NCBI GenBank assembly: GCA_028719205.1 | Contig: JAQUKH010000002.1 | Span: 32,828-96,827, forward strand | Reading direction: 5' to 3' | From: a bacterium | GTDB taxonomy: Bacteria > JACRDZ01 > JAQUKH01 | Length of the DNA stretch: 64,000 bases | In this document: positions 27,289 through 35,721 of the stretch, one piece after another | Numbering within the stretch: the first letter of the stretch is position 1 | Layout of the letters: the number at the start of each line of letters is the position of its first letter | Translations under genes and position numbers: made by a program | Notes under the pieces: model-generated | Database searches by the model: none | Told to the model about the DNA's origin: nothing | Seen by the model: only the letters and a program-made list of their open reading frames with translations

Positions 27289-28440
27289 ATGACAATTAAA
27301 TTAAAAACTGTTTTAGTTATTATCTCTAGTTTTTTTATCTTTGCGTTAATAATTCTTTATTTTTCAAATAGGAATTACCAAAGAAATATTGAGTTTATTT
27401 CGAGTGAAGCTATTGATAATGCACGCATATCTTTTAAAAATCTCCAGGTTAATGATACAAAAATGCTTTCTTCAACATTAGAAGGGTTACTTGTAGATGA
27501 TTCAATCAGGAATACATTTAGCAAGCGTGACCGCAAAAAACTACTTGAATTAACCAGCCCGTTATTCACAAAACTACACGAAAAATATTCGATCACGCAT
27601 TTTTACTTTATCGATCCTCCTCCAAGCAGTAAATGTTTCCTGAGGGTTCATACTCCGGAAATATTTGATGATGAAATAAAGAGAGCTACTTATATAAGTT
27701 CAATAAAATCAGGTACATTTGGATCCGGGCTTGAACTTGGCAAAACAGCATTCGCGCTTCGAGTAGTACATCCTGTTTATAACAGCGGGAAACTGATCGG
27801 GTATATGGAGCTGGGAGAAGAGATAGAACATTTTTTACAGACTATGAAATCTCAAACCAACGATGAATTTGGTTTTATTGTTGCAAAGGATAAAATAGAC
27901 AAAAATGAGTATTTAACGATGCGAAAAAATAATAACCTTACTGACAACTGGGACGAGATGAAGGATGTTATTATAACAGGAAAAACAATGAAAGATGACA
28001 CCCTTCTAAATATTAATATAGATTTATCCGCAATACCGGATAAAGGTATGATCTTGGGAAATCTTAAACAAGGGAAAAATATGTTTATAAAAGGTTTATT
28101 CCCTGTTATTGATGCAAATTCAGAAAAAGTAGGGGCAATTTTTGTCTTACACGATATTTCTAATGATTACAACATGATGAAGAAAACACAAATAGCTATT
28201 ATTATGATTGTGGTTATAATGAGTATCTTCATATCTGTATTACTAATAATATTACTCAATAATTTGATTTTTTCAAGATTGCATTCAATGAATGAAGCGG
28301 CAATAAGGGTTGTTGGTGGGGATTATGATTTCCCGATTAAAGTCCATAATGATGATGAGATTGGGGAGTTTGAGTCATTATTCGAGCAGTTTCGGGTAGT
28401 TTTTGTGGATACAATAAAACAAATAAGCAGCAAAAAGTAG
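27289..28440 (+). CDS. dCache receptor with HAMP but no output domain
   Basis: This 383-aa protein has a membrane helix (about 7-25), a long extracytoplasmic double-Cache-like region (about 27-300, with HFYFIDPPPSSKCFLRVHTPE and FALRVVHPVYNSGKLIGYMELGEE), a second membrane helix (about 302-327) and HAMP (about 328-378). It then ends; no kinase, methyl-accepting, GGDEF or HD-GYP domain follows, and no frame downstream resumes one. The ATG at 27289 has AAGGAG in front and is preferred to TTG at 27286. It and the preceding small gene split the gat genes and look more AT-rich than them. Confidence 0.82.
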   Translation: MTIKLKTVLVIISSFFIFALIILYFSNRNYQRNIEFISSEAIDNARISFKNLQVNDTKMLSSTLEGLLVDDSIRNTFSKRDRKKLLELTSPLFTKLHEKYSITHFYFIDPPPSSKCFLRVHTPEIFDDEIKRATYISSIKSGTFGSGLELGKTAFALRVVHPVYNSGKLIGYMELGEEIEHFLQTMKSQTNDEFGFIVAKDKIDKNEYLTMRKNNNLTDNWDEMKDVIITGKTMKDDTLLNINIDLSAIPDKGMILGNLKQGKNMFIKGLFPVIDANSEKVGAIFVLHDISNDYNMMKKTQIAIIMIVVIMSIFISVLLIILLNNLIFSRLHSMNEAAIRVVGGDYDFPIKVHNDDEIGEFESLFEQFRVVFVDTIKQISSKK

Positions 28441-28481
28441 ATTTTAGGGTCTGGAATACCTTTAAATTAGAGGAAATCTTT

Positions 28482-29918
28482 ATGGTTTATGAAACAGTAA
28501 TCGGATTGGAAGTCCACGCGCAGCTATTAACAAACACAAAAATATTTTGTTCCTGTTCTGCAAAATTCGGGCAGACGGAAAACAGCCAGGTATGCCCGAT
28601 TTGTCTTGGCATGCCCGGGGTTCTGCCGGTTTTGAATAAAAAGGTAGTTGAATTTTCAATAAAAACCGGACTGGCTTTGAATTGCAAGATCCAGCCGGTG
28701 ATGCATTTTGACAGAAAAAATTATTTTTATCCGGACCTGCCTAAAGGGTATCAGATCTCTCAATTTGATTTTCCTCTGGCTAAAGCCGGTGTGATTGAAC
28801 TTCGTTCAGGGAAAAAAATAGGGATTACGCGTGTCCATATGGAAGAGGACGCGGGAAAATTAGTGCATCCTGAAGCACTGGAAAACGCGGAGTTTAGCCT
28901 TGTTGATCTGAACCGTGCCGGTGTTCCGCTGATGGAAATTGTCAGCGAACCGGATATGCGGAGTCCTGCTGAGGCAAAGGAATATTTAGAACTTCTTCGA
29001 AATACATTGCGTTACATAGAAGTTTGTGATGGAAACATGGAAGAAGGAAGTTTCAGGTGTGACGCTAATGTTTCTATCAGGGAATACGGGAGTACGGTTT
29101 TAGGAACAAAGGTTGAACTGAAGAATATGAATTCTTTTAGAAATGTTGAGCTTGCTTTGGAATATGAAATAGAAAGGCAAAAAAAGGTTTTGTCTGAAGG
29201 CGGAAGAATAAACCAGGAAACAAGGTTGTGGAATGTTGATAAATGTATAACTATTTCTATGCGCAGTAAAGAAGAGTCTCATGATTACCGCTACTTTCCT
29301 GAACCGGATTTAGTTCCTTTTACGCCTGCAATGGATTGGATAAAAGAAATATCAATGACTTTGCCTGAGTTACCGCTTATAAGAGAGAAGCGGTTTGTAT
29401 CGCAATATAATATTCCGTTAAATGACGCTCAAACGTTTATTAATGAAAAAGAACTGGCTGATTATTTTGAAGAATGCGTAAAATTATGTAACCAACCCAG
29501 GGTAGTAAGCAACTGGATATTAAATGAGCTTCTGGCCAAACTTAAAGAAAAAAATATCTCAATTAAGGAATGCCCCATTAAGCCGGTTAATTTTAAAGAA
29601 ATGATAGAATTAATGGATAAAGGAGTAATTAGCGGAAAAATTGCAAAGACTGTATTTGGAGAAATGTTTCAATCTAGCTCCAGTTCTGCCAGCGCAATAG
29701 TAGAAAGAATGGGTTTGACACAAATTGTTAACACTGACGAAATAGGCGCTATTGTAGATTCTGTAATTGCACAGCAGGCAGAGGTGGTCACATCTTATAA
29801 AAACGGCAAGGAAAAGGCCCTTGGCTTTTTAGTTGGCGAGGTAATGAAAATATCCAAAGGTAAAGCAAACCCCAAAATAGTAAATGAGTTATTATTAAAA
29901 AAATTAAAGGGCATTTAG
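28482..29918 (+). CDS. gatB: Glutamyl-tRNA(Gln) amidotransferase subunit B
   Basis: This 478-aa subunit binds the misacylated tRNA and phosphorylates the Glu or Asp side chain before amidation. The start YETVIGLEVHAQL, the zinc-type cysteines (CSCSAKFG, CPICLGMPG) and YFPEPDLVP are family hallmarks. The C-terminal GatB/YqeY tail ends in NPKIVNELLLKKL. An AGAGGAAA site precedes the ATG. It is the third gat gene, displaced by the two-gene insert. Confidence 0.95.
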   Translation: MVYETVIGLEVHAQLLTNTKIFCSCSAKFGQTENSQVCPICLGMPGVLPVLNKKVVEFSIKTGLALNCKIQPVMHFDRKNYFYPDLPKGYQISQFDFPLAKAGVIELRSGKKIGITRVHMEEDAGKLVHPEALENAEFSLVDLNRAGVPLMEIVSEPDMRSPAEAKEYLELLRNTLRYIEVCDGNMEEGSFRCDANVSIREYGSTVLGTKVELKNMNSFRNVELALEYEIERQKKVLSEGGRINQETRLWNVDKCITISMRSKEESHDYRYFPEPDLVPFTPAMDWIKEISMTLPELPLIREKRFVSQYNIPLNDAQTFINEKELADYFEECVKLCNQPRVVSNWILNELLAKLKEKNISIKECPIKPVNFKEMIELMDKGVISGKIAKTVFGEMFQSSSSSASAIVERMGLTQIVNTDEIGAIVDSVIAQQAEVVTSYKNGKEKALGFLVGEVMKISKGKANPKIVNELLLKKLKGI

Positions 29919-29957
29919 GCATCCTCTAAAGATTAGGATGGGCTAAGCTTAAGCAGA

Positions 29958-29978
29958 ACCTGCCCGAGGTAGGCAGGT
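29958..29978. repeat. Short palindromic element after gatB
   Basis: ACCTGCC and GGCAGGT form a 7-bp stem around a 7-nt loop. No T-run follows on the plus strand, so it is more like a REP-type palindrome than an intrinsic terminator. Confidence 0.5.
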
Positions 29979-30020
29979 CCGCGTAATCAGGTATGATTGA
30001 TATTACAGCAGGAGTGTTCC

Positions 30021-31505
30021 ATGAAAATTCTTGTAGTAGATGATAATGAGATTATATTGAATGTAGTTTCAGATGTTCTCAGAGCAGATGGATATTCGGT
30101 TGTTTCAGTTAATAACGCGCCTGAGGCATTGAAAAAATTAAAGCAGAAAGATTATGAACTTTTGATAACTGATATTAAGATGCCTTTTATGACTGGAATA
30201 GAAATAATTAAAAAACTGCCCCAGATTTCTCCGCACACAAAAGTAATTATTATAACAGGTTGTACGGAATTAGATTTAGCCCAGGACGCTATCAGACAAG
30301 GAGTATATGAATATCTTTTAAAGCCTTTTAATAATGATACGCTGCGTTTAGCGGTTAAAAACGCGATTAAGAGAAAAAAAGAAGAAGAAGAAGCAGCCCG
30401 CTTAAAAGAATTATTTGGCCTCTTTCGGGTCAGCGAATTTATAACTTCAAGCTATACTTCAAAAAAACTTCTTGAATTAATTCTTTCTTATATTATTAAA
30501 CAGCTTAATGCCAGTCAGGGTTCGATTATGCTTTTGAATCGAGAAACGGAGACTCTTTTTATAGCTGCCTCTGTAGGGTTAGATGAAGAAATTGTTAAAA
30601 ATACTAATATAAAAGTAGGTGAAGGGATTGCAGGCCGTGTATTTAAGGACGGGATGCCCGTTCTTGTAACAAATATAGAAGAACATCCTTTATTTTCTGA
30701 AATTGCCCGCGGTTATCCTGACAAATCTTTTGTAAGCTATGCCATTAAATCAAATGAAGAGATTATTTCTTTCCCCCTGGCTACAGCTAAAAAAGTGCTA
30801 GGTGTGATTAATGTCAGAAAAAAGACAGATAATACTTCTTTTACGCAGGCTGATATGGAATTGATTTCGATTCTTTCAACTCAGGCAGCCGTTGCCATTG
30901 AAAACAACCAGCTTTTAGATAATCTGAATAATGTTTATATAGAAATAATGCAGTTTATTGTCGCGCTAACTGAAGCCCGGGATGTTTATTTAAAAGGGCA
31001 TACACAACGAGTTACTGAATGGTGTTTAAAATTAGGAGAGGAATTAAGGCTTGAAAAAGAGGAATTGGAAGTATTAAGATATGCGGCGACATTGCATGAT
31101 ATAGGTAAATTGGCTGTTAACGAATTGATCCTTAATAAACCGGTTAAGTTTACGCCTGAAGAATATGAAATGATAAAAACACATTCCATTATAGGCGCAA
31201 ATATTCTTAAGCCGCTTAATTTTCTTAGCCGTTCTCGTGATATTGTCTTACACCATCATGAGCGTATAGATGGCAAAGGCTATCCTGATGGGCTTTGCGG
31301 GAAGGAACTTAGTTTGTCTATGAATATTATTATTCTTGCTGATTCGTACGATGCTATGCATTCCAACCGCGCTTACAGGGCGGCCTTACCCGAAGAGGAA
31401 ATAAAAAATGAAATTTCTAAAAATATTAATAAACAATTCGATCCGGTTGTAGTGGATGCGTTTTTTAAATTACTAGAGAAGCAAAAGAAAGAAAAGGCGG
31501 AATAA
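30021..31505 (+). CDS. Response regulator with REC, GAF and HD-GYP domains
   Basis: This 494-aa cytosolic protein is a predicted c-di-GMP phosphodiesterase under two-component control. REC (1-115) has DD, the phosphoacceptor in LLITDIKMP and KPF; GAF (about 140-300) holds EGIAGRVFKDGMPVLV; HD-GYP (about 310-490) has LHDIGK, HHHERIDGKGYPDGL. I start at MKILVVDD, preceded by AGGAG, rather than at the upstream TTG (29997). Its cognate kinase is not adjacent. It is one of two HD-GYP proteins here. Confidence 0.92.
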   Translation: MKILVVDDNEIILNVVSDVLRADGYSVVSVNNAPEALKKLKQKDYELLITDIKMPFMTGIEIIKKLPQISPHTKVIIITGCTELDLAQDAIRQGVYEYLLKPFNNDTLRLAVKNAIKRKKEEEEAARLKELFGLFRVSEFITSSYTSKKLLELILSYIIKQLNASQGSIMLLNRETETLFIAASVGLDEEIVKNTNIKVGEGIAGRVFKDGMPVLVTNIEEHPLFSEIARGYPDKSFVSYAIKSNEEIISFPLATAKKVLGVINVRKKTDNTSFTQADMELISILSTQAAVAIENNQLLDNLNNVYIEIMQFIVALTEARDVYLKGHTQRVTEWCLKLGEELRLEKEELEVLRYAATLHDIGKLAVNELILNKPVKFTPEEYEMIKTHSIIGANILKPLNFLSRSRDIVLHHHERIDGKGYPDGLCGKELSLSMNIIILADSYDAMHSNRAYRAALPEEEIKNEISKNINKQFDPVVVDAFFKLLEKQKKEKAE

Positions 31506-31982
31506 AGAAAATAAATAAACATAAAATAATATTTTAAGGCGTTATTCTATCTGGATCAATAATTGGTTAATCAAAATAAGGTCTAAAGTAAGCATATTTC
31601 TCGTTATTTTCCTCATTTTATCCACAGCTTGAGCACATCTATTTTTATAATAATAAAAATCATGTTAAATTAAGGTTGATGCGCGGAATTTTGCGTCTTA
31701 CCTTAAGAAAATTACTAACTGCCATTGTTTAAACGATATTTCTCAATGTTGGGAAAACCTAATAAATAACTAATGATACCAATAAGTTACGCATATCTAT
31801 TTGCTAAATAACAAAATAAATATTAATAATTATATTTTAATTGGAAAATTATCAAGTACTTGGATAAATATCTTTAGAGTGTAGTTAAAATAAGGAATAT
31901 TTTGATTTAATCGGGAGTTTATAACAGGTTATCCACACCCAAACCAATATGTGTACATGGATTTGGGTGGATAATAGATTTT
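31506..31982. other. 477-bp AT-rich gap with DnaA-box-like motifs
   Basis: No gene is seen in this gap between convergent genes. Two exact TTATCCACA motifs occur on the plus strand (31618-31626 and 31929-31937), a one-mismatch copy in reverse (GGTGGATAA, 31966-31974) and a two-mismatch reverse copy near 31860. The last two full motifs form an imperfect hairpin, TTATCCACACCCAAA with TTTGGGTGGATAA. The stretch at about 31800-31850 is almost pure A/T, like a duplex-unwinding region. dnaA, dnaN and gyrB are not nearby. Confidence 0.4.
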
Positions 31983-32372
31983 TTAATGCTGCAATCCTTC
32001 AACGAAATCCTGATATTCTTCAGCGCTCATTAAGGCGGAAAGCTCTTTTGGATCATTCATTTCGACTTTTAACATCCATCCATCATCGTAAGGGGCATCA
32101 TTGACAATTTCAGGGCTGTCAAGAAGATCTTCGTTTGTTTCTACGACTACGCCGCTTACCGGAGCATACAGATCTGAAACGGTTTTAACTGATTCAACTA
32201 CTCCAAATTCAATTAAATGTTCTATTTCTGTTTCGATTTCCGGCAATTCTACAAAAACTATCTCTCCTAATTCACTTTGTGCATAATCTGTAATACCTAT
32301 AGTTGCTAAATTTCCATCAACCTTAACCCATGTATGTTCTTTTGTGTATTTAAGTTCTTCCGGATGATTCAT
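31983..32372 (-). CDS. gcvH: Glycine cleavage system H protein
   Basis: This 129-aa lipoyl carrier shuttles the aminomethyl group between the glycine cleavage enzymes; H-like proteins also serve in lipoate relay. The start [18 protein letters not shown] (32372) is chosen over an upstream start that would run into panD, and GGGGGG-AA lies before it. The lipoylation Lys is K63 in ESVKTVSD. No gcvT, gcvP or lipoate ligase is in the window. It lies 25 nt after panD and is likely in the same transcript. Confidence 0.93.
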   Translation of the reverse strand: MNHPEELKYTKEHTWVKVDGNLATIGITDYAQSELGEIVFVELPEIETEIEHLIEFGVVESVKTVSDLYAPVSGVVVETNEDLLDSPEIVNDAPYDDGWMLKVEMNDPKELSALMSAEEYQDFVEGLQH

Positions 32373-32397
32373 AATATGTTCCCCCCTGATAAAAATT

Positions 32398-32745
32398 TTA
32401 TTTCTTTTTATTTTTTCCATCTACATAAACGGTAATTGGTTCAAAACCTTGAAGTTCTTCTCTAGTAAAATAAGCATAAGATATAATTATAATAATATCC
32501 TGCGGAAGAACTAATCTGGCGGCAGCTCCATTAATGCAGATTATGCCGCTTCCTTTTTTTCCGGGCAGAACATAAGTTTCCAGACGATTACCATTATTGA
32601 GGTCAACGATCTGTACTATTTCATAAGGAAGAATCTGAGATTTTTCCAATAGAGCAGTATCAATAGTAACGCTGCCCTCATAATGTAAGTTGGCATCCGT
32701 AACGGTTGCCCTATGTATTTTTGATTTACAAACTTTATATAACAT
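32398..32745 (-). CDS. panD: Aspartate 1-decarboxylase
   Basis: PanD (115 aa) makes beta-alanine from aspartate for pantothenate and coenzyme A. It is a pyruvoyl enzyme made by self-cleavage between Gly24 and Ser25, and the HYEGSVTID motif is intact. [12 protein letters not shown] and the C-terminal ISYAY strand are typical. panB and panC are not near. A TTGACA-17-TACACT promoter stands upstream, divergent from that of the YchF-like gene. Confidence 0.95.
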   Translation of the reverse strand: MLYKVCKSKIHRATVTDANLHYEGSVTIDTALLEKSQILPYEIVQIVDLNNGNRLETYVLPGKKGSGIICINGAAARLVLPQDIIIIISYAYFTREELQGFEPITVYVDGKNKKK

Positions 32746-32765
32746 AATAATTTTTTTGGAAGTAA

Positions 32766-32794
32766 AGTGTAACTATTTTTTATAGTGATGTCAA
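32766..32794 (-). promoter_or_regulatory. Promoter of panD-gcvH
   Basis: On the minus strand TTGACA (32789-32794), a 17-nt spacer and TACACT (32766-32771) precede the panD ATG at 32745. Confidence 0.55.
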
Positions 32795-32819
32795 GGAAAA
32801 AAATAAAAATGTAAAAATC

Positions 32820-32848
32820 TTGACAGAATAAGGTTAATATTGTATATT
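32820..32848 (+). promoter_or_regulatory. Promoter of YchF-like gene
   Basis: TTGACA (32820-32825), a 17-nt spacer and TATATT (32843-32848) face the GTG at 32901. A second TATAAT at 32875-32880 lies closer to the start and may give an alternative short leader. Confidence 0.5.
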
Positions 32849-32900
32849 TTTTAAGTAATTTATTTCAAATACGGTATAATTCGTTTGAAGGAGATTTATT

Positions 32901-33974
32901 GTGAAATTAGGGATTATAGGCCTGCCGCAGGTAGGAAAACATACATTATTCAATTTGCTCACTCAGGGCAGAGTTGAAAAAACAAAAGGGCATTTTGAAG
33001 AAGTAACGCTTGGTATCGCGGAGGTCAGGGAGGAAAGGCTGGTTAAATTAGCGCAAATTTATCAAAGCAAAAAAATTACACCGGAAACAATTGAATATTT
33101 TCTTTTTCCCAATATTCAGGATGATGCGGAAAAAACGCGTCAGCTTTTGTCCAATCTGGCTGATACGAACGCTATCGTTCATTTGGTGCGGGCCTTTTCA
33201 AGTGAGTCGGTTTTTCACGCGGCCGGATCAGTTGATGCCTGCCGGGATATTGAAAGGGTTAATGATGAACTGGTATTTTCGGATCTCTTTAAAATTGAAA
33301 AACGTTTTGAGAGGCTGGAAAAGGAACTGAAAAAATTGAAAGACCCCGTAAAGGAAAAAGAGTTCGAATTGCTGAAAAAATGTAAAACCCTTCTTGAGGG
33401 AGGCACGTTTTTACGTGAAGTGGAATTTAGCGCGGAGGAAGAGAAAATAACCCGCGGATTCCAATTCTTAACGCAAAAAGGATTATTAATAATTATTAAT
33501 GTTGATGAGGATAAACTGAATGATTTTGAATTACTGAATAAAATTAAAGAAAAGTATCAGCGTAAAAATACGGTTTGTATACAGGTTAGCGTAAAAGTAG
33601 AGCAGGAAATAAACCAGCTGCCGGAAAGTGAACGCGCGGAATATATGGAGGCTCTTGGATTAAAAAAGTCTGCTATGGAGGAAATTACTCAATCTTCATT
33701 CCGTTTGATGGATCTGATCGCGTTCTTTACAGCCGGAGAACCGGAAGCGCGTGCTTGGTCTATCCGCCGGGGCCGGAACGCGCAGCAGGCAGGCGGGGAA
33801 ATTCATTCGGACATCGAAAGAGGTTTTATCCGCGCTGAACTGATCAAATACAATGACCTGATGTCTGCCGGCGGCAGCCCCGCGAAGGCAAAAGAAAAAG
33901 GATTATTTTACCTGAAGGGTAAAGATTATATTGTTGAGGATGGAGATATATTTTTGTTCAGGTTTAACGTGTAA
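32901..33974 (+). CDS. Degenerate YchF/OLA1-like nucleotide-binding protein
   Basis: This 357-aa protein has the layout of the YchF ATPase: G domain, coiled-coil arm (about 125-165) and TGS/DUF933 C-terminus (AFFTAGEPEARAWSIRRG to FLFRFNV). G1 is GLPQVGKHTLF, with His for the usual Ser. The G3 DxxG (normally VDIAG) is gone, replaced by YFLFPNIQDD. The NxxE base motif is kept in IINVDED. So nucleotide hydrolysis may be lost or changed. It starts with GTG and a GAAGGAG site. A canonical ychF may exist elsewhere. Confidence 0.8.
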   Translation: MKLGIIGLPQVGKHTLFNLLTQGRVEKTKGHFEEVTLGIAEVREERLVKLAQIYQSKKITPETIEYFLFPNIQDDAEKTRQLLSNLADTNAIVHLVRAFSSESVFHAAGSVDACRDIERVNDELVFSDLFKIEKRFERLEKELKKLKDPVKEKEFELLKKCKTLLEGGTFLREVEFSAEEEKITRGFQFLTQKGLLIIINVDEDKLNDFELLNKIKEKYQRKNTVCIQVSVKVEQEINQLPESERAEYMEALGLKKSAMEEITQSSFRLMDLIAFFTAGEPEARAWSIRRGRNAQQAGGEIHSDIERGFIRAELIKYNDLMSAGGSPAKAKEKGLFYLKGKDYIVEDGDIFLFRFNV

Positions 33975-33976
33975 TT

Positions 33977-35200
33977 ATGAATAAAGTTATAACATTTATT
34001 ATGGCGGGGGGGAAAGGTGAAAGGTTATATCCTTTAACAAAGGACAGGACTAAGCCGGCCGTTCCGTTCGGCGGGATCTACAGGATCATTGATTTTACGT
34101 TAAGTAACTGCATTAATTCTGACCTGCGTAATATCTATATTTTAACGCAGTATAAATCCGCGTCTTTGAACAGGCATATACGGTTGGGTTGGAATATTTT
34201 TTCTTCAGAACTGGGAGAACATATTGATATACTGCCCGCGCAGCAGCGGGTGGGTGAATCCTGGTATCTCGGGACCGCTGACGCTATTTATCAGAATCTT
34301 TATCTTCTCGATATCGATAAACCTAAGGAAGTATTAATATTAGCGGGTGATCACGTTTATAAGATGAATTATTATTCCATGATAGATTTCCACAGGTATA
34401 GAGACGCTGATCTGACTGTTGGCGTAGTGGAGGTTGATAAGGATAAGGCCGGCCAGTTTGGAGTATTGGAAGTAGATAGTGAAGGTAATGTAATAGGGTT
34501 TCAGGAAAAGCCATCCCTCGCAAAAACCATACCGTCAAAACCGGATAAGATATACGCGTCCATGGGTATATATGTTTTCAAATATCCTACCCTTCAACAG
34601 GAATTACAGGGTGATACGAAAGATCCCGAATCCGCGCATGATTTTGGAAAGAACATAATTCCGCATATGTTAAAAAAAGGTTTGAAGATAACCGCGCATA
34701 ATTTTATTGATGAGAATAAAAAAGAAGCAAAATACTGGCGGGATATTGGGACGATCGACGCGTATTATGATGCGAATATGGATTTGGTGCAGATCGATCC
34801 GGTCTTTAATCTTTATGACAAGCATTGGCCTATAAGAACCTATCAGGAACAGTTTCCCTCGGCGAAAACCGTATTCGCGGGCGGTGAAAATAGCGACCGT
34901 ATAGGGCTTGTGCTTGATTCTCTGATCTCGAGCGGATGTATTGTCAGCGGGGGAAAAGTTCAGAATTCAATACTTTCTCCAAATGTAAGGATAAACAGTT
35001 TCTCAGAGGTTTATAATTCAATCCTTATGGAAGGCGTAAGGGTAGGCAGGCATTCCAAAATAAAACGGGCGATAATAGACAAGGATGTAAATATCCCGGA
35101 GGGGGCGGTTATCGGTTATAATATAGAAGAAGACAGAAAAAGGTTTACAGTCAGTGAATCCGGTATTGTTGTAGTTGAGAAAAGGGCGGATCTAAAATGA
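33977..35200 (+). CDS. glgC: Glucose-1-phosphate adenylyltransferase
   Basis: GlgC (407 aa) makes ADP-glucose for glycogen. The start IMAGGKGERLYPLTKDRTKPAVPFGG, the substrate loop FQEKP and the beta-helix C-terminus (NVRINSFSEVYNSIL) are all present. Length is close to the family norm of 400-430. It starts 2 nt after the YchF-like stop codon, so the two are cotranscribed. No glycogen synthase or branching enzyme follows here. Confidence 0.95.
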   Translation: MNKVITFIMAGGKGERLYPLTKDRTKPAVPFGGIYRIIDFTLSNCINSDLRNIYILTQYKSASLNRHIRLGWNIFSSELGEHIDILPAQQRVGESWYLGTADAIYQNLYLLDIDKPKEVLILAGDHVYKMNYYSMIDFHRYRDADLTVGVVEVDKDKAGQFGVLEVDSEGNVIGFQEKPSLAKTIPSKPDKIYASMGIYVFKYPTLQQELQGDTKDPESAHDFGKNIIPHMLKKGLKITAHNFIDENKKEAKYWRDIGTIDAYYDANMDLVQIDPVFNLYDKHWPIRTYQEQFPSAKTVFAGGENSDRIGLVLDSLISSGCIVSGGKVQNSILSPNVRINSFSEVYNSILMEGVRVGRHSKIKRAIIDKDVNIPEGAVIGYNIEEDRKRFTVSESGIVVVEKRADLK

Positions 35201-35260
35201 ATAGGAAAGAACTGTAATTATTCTTCTAAAATATGTTTAATATATTAGCAAAAAAAATGC

Positions 35261-35289
35261 TTGCAGGGTGAAAATGATTATGGTAGAAT
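35261..35289 (+). promoter_or_regulatory. Promoter of ferredoxin gene
   Basis: TTGCAG (35261-35266), a 17-nt spacer and TAGAAT (35284-35289) lie 60 nt before the ferredoxin ATG, which also has a good AAAGGAG site. Confidence 0.45.
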
Positions 35290-35348
35290 TCACTTTCCAA
35301 CAAGAAAAGAGTAGTTATTAATTTGAAAAAAAAGAAAGGAGACTAAAT

Positions 35349-35531
35349 ATGTTCCCAAAGGTTGATTTAAACAAATGTGATGGTGATGGAATCTGTGTTG
35401 AGAATTGTCCCGCAAATGTGTTTGAGCTCAAAGATAAGAAATCAAAAGTGGTTCATCCTGAAGATTGTACAGAATGCGGTATTTGTGTAGAAAATTGTCC
35501 TAAAAAGGCAATTGAATTAGTAGAAAAATAA
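35349..35531 (+). CDS. 2[4Fe-4S]-type ferredoxin with one Asp ligand
   Basis: This 60-aa electron carrier has two cluster motifs. The second is complete: C-x2-C-x2-C-x3-CP (CTECGICVENCP). The first reads C-x2-D-x2-C-x3-CP (CDGDGICVENCP), with Asp in place of the second Cys. Asp at this place is known from Pyrococcus furiosus ferredoxin, where the cluster can interconvert between 3Fe and 4Fe forms. It stands alone, upstream of the metK leader; its redox partner is not visible. Confidence 0.92.
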   Translation: MFPKVDLNKCDGDGICVENCPANVFELKDKKSKVVHPEDCTECGICVENCPKKAIELVEK

Positions 35532-35537
35532 TAAAAC

Positions 35538-35606
35538 AGCTGAGTAGTTGCACCTGATTAACAAGAGGGATGGGATTGTTATCAGGATTACTTTGGCTAC
35601 CCAGCT
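35538..35606 (+). ncRNA. Structured RNA element upstream of metK
   Basis: The RNA folds by inspection into nested helices: AGCTG with CAGCT (35538-35542/35602-35606), GTAG with CTAC (35544-35547/35597-35600), CCTGAT with ATCAGG (35553-35558/35581-35586) and AACAA with TTGTT (35560-35564/35576-35580), around a purine-rich loop (35565-35575). It does not match the SAM-I, SAM-II, SMK or SAH riboswitch consensus as I know them. No T-run follows directly, so it is not a simple terminator. A cis-acting sensor for metK is a guess. Confidence 0.4.
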
Positions 35607-35648
35607 ATGAGTTTATCGGTTTATATTTTTTTAACTTAATATTAATTG

Positions 35649-35721
35649 TTGCTTTTGCTCTAGATTTTAACTTATTTTTTAATAAAAGCAATAAAAAAAA
35701 TTTAATTTTTTATAAGTTAAA
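35649..35721 (+). promoter_or_regulatory. Interleaved alternative hairpins before metK
   Basis: TTGCTTTT (35649-35656) can pair with AAAAGCAA (35684-35691), and TTTAACTTAT (35666-35675) with ATAAGTTAAA (35712-35721). The arms interleave, so the pairings compete or form a pseudoknot. The last arm ends 6 nt before the GGAAGGAG ribosome site, which suggests control of translation. Confidence 0.35.

Noticed and set aside
29997-30020. TTG start of the REC-GAF-HD-GYP protein
   Set aside because: The AGGAG site lies inside this extension and is correctly spaced only for the ATG at 30021.
31506-31982. Firm call of the replication origin
   Set aside because: DnaA-box-like motifs and AT content are suggestive, but none of the usual origin neighbours is present and I could not compute skew. 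Kept as a finding only.
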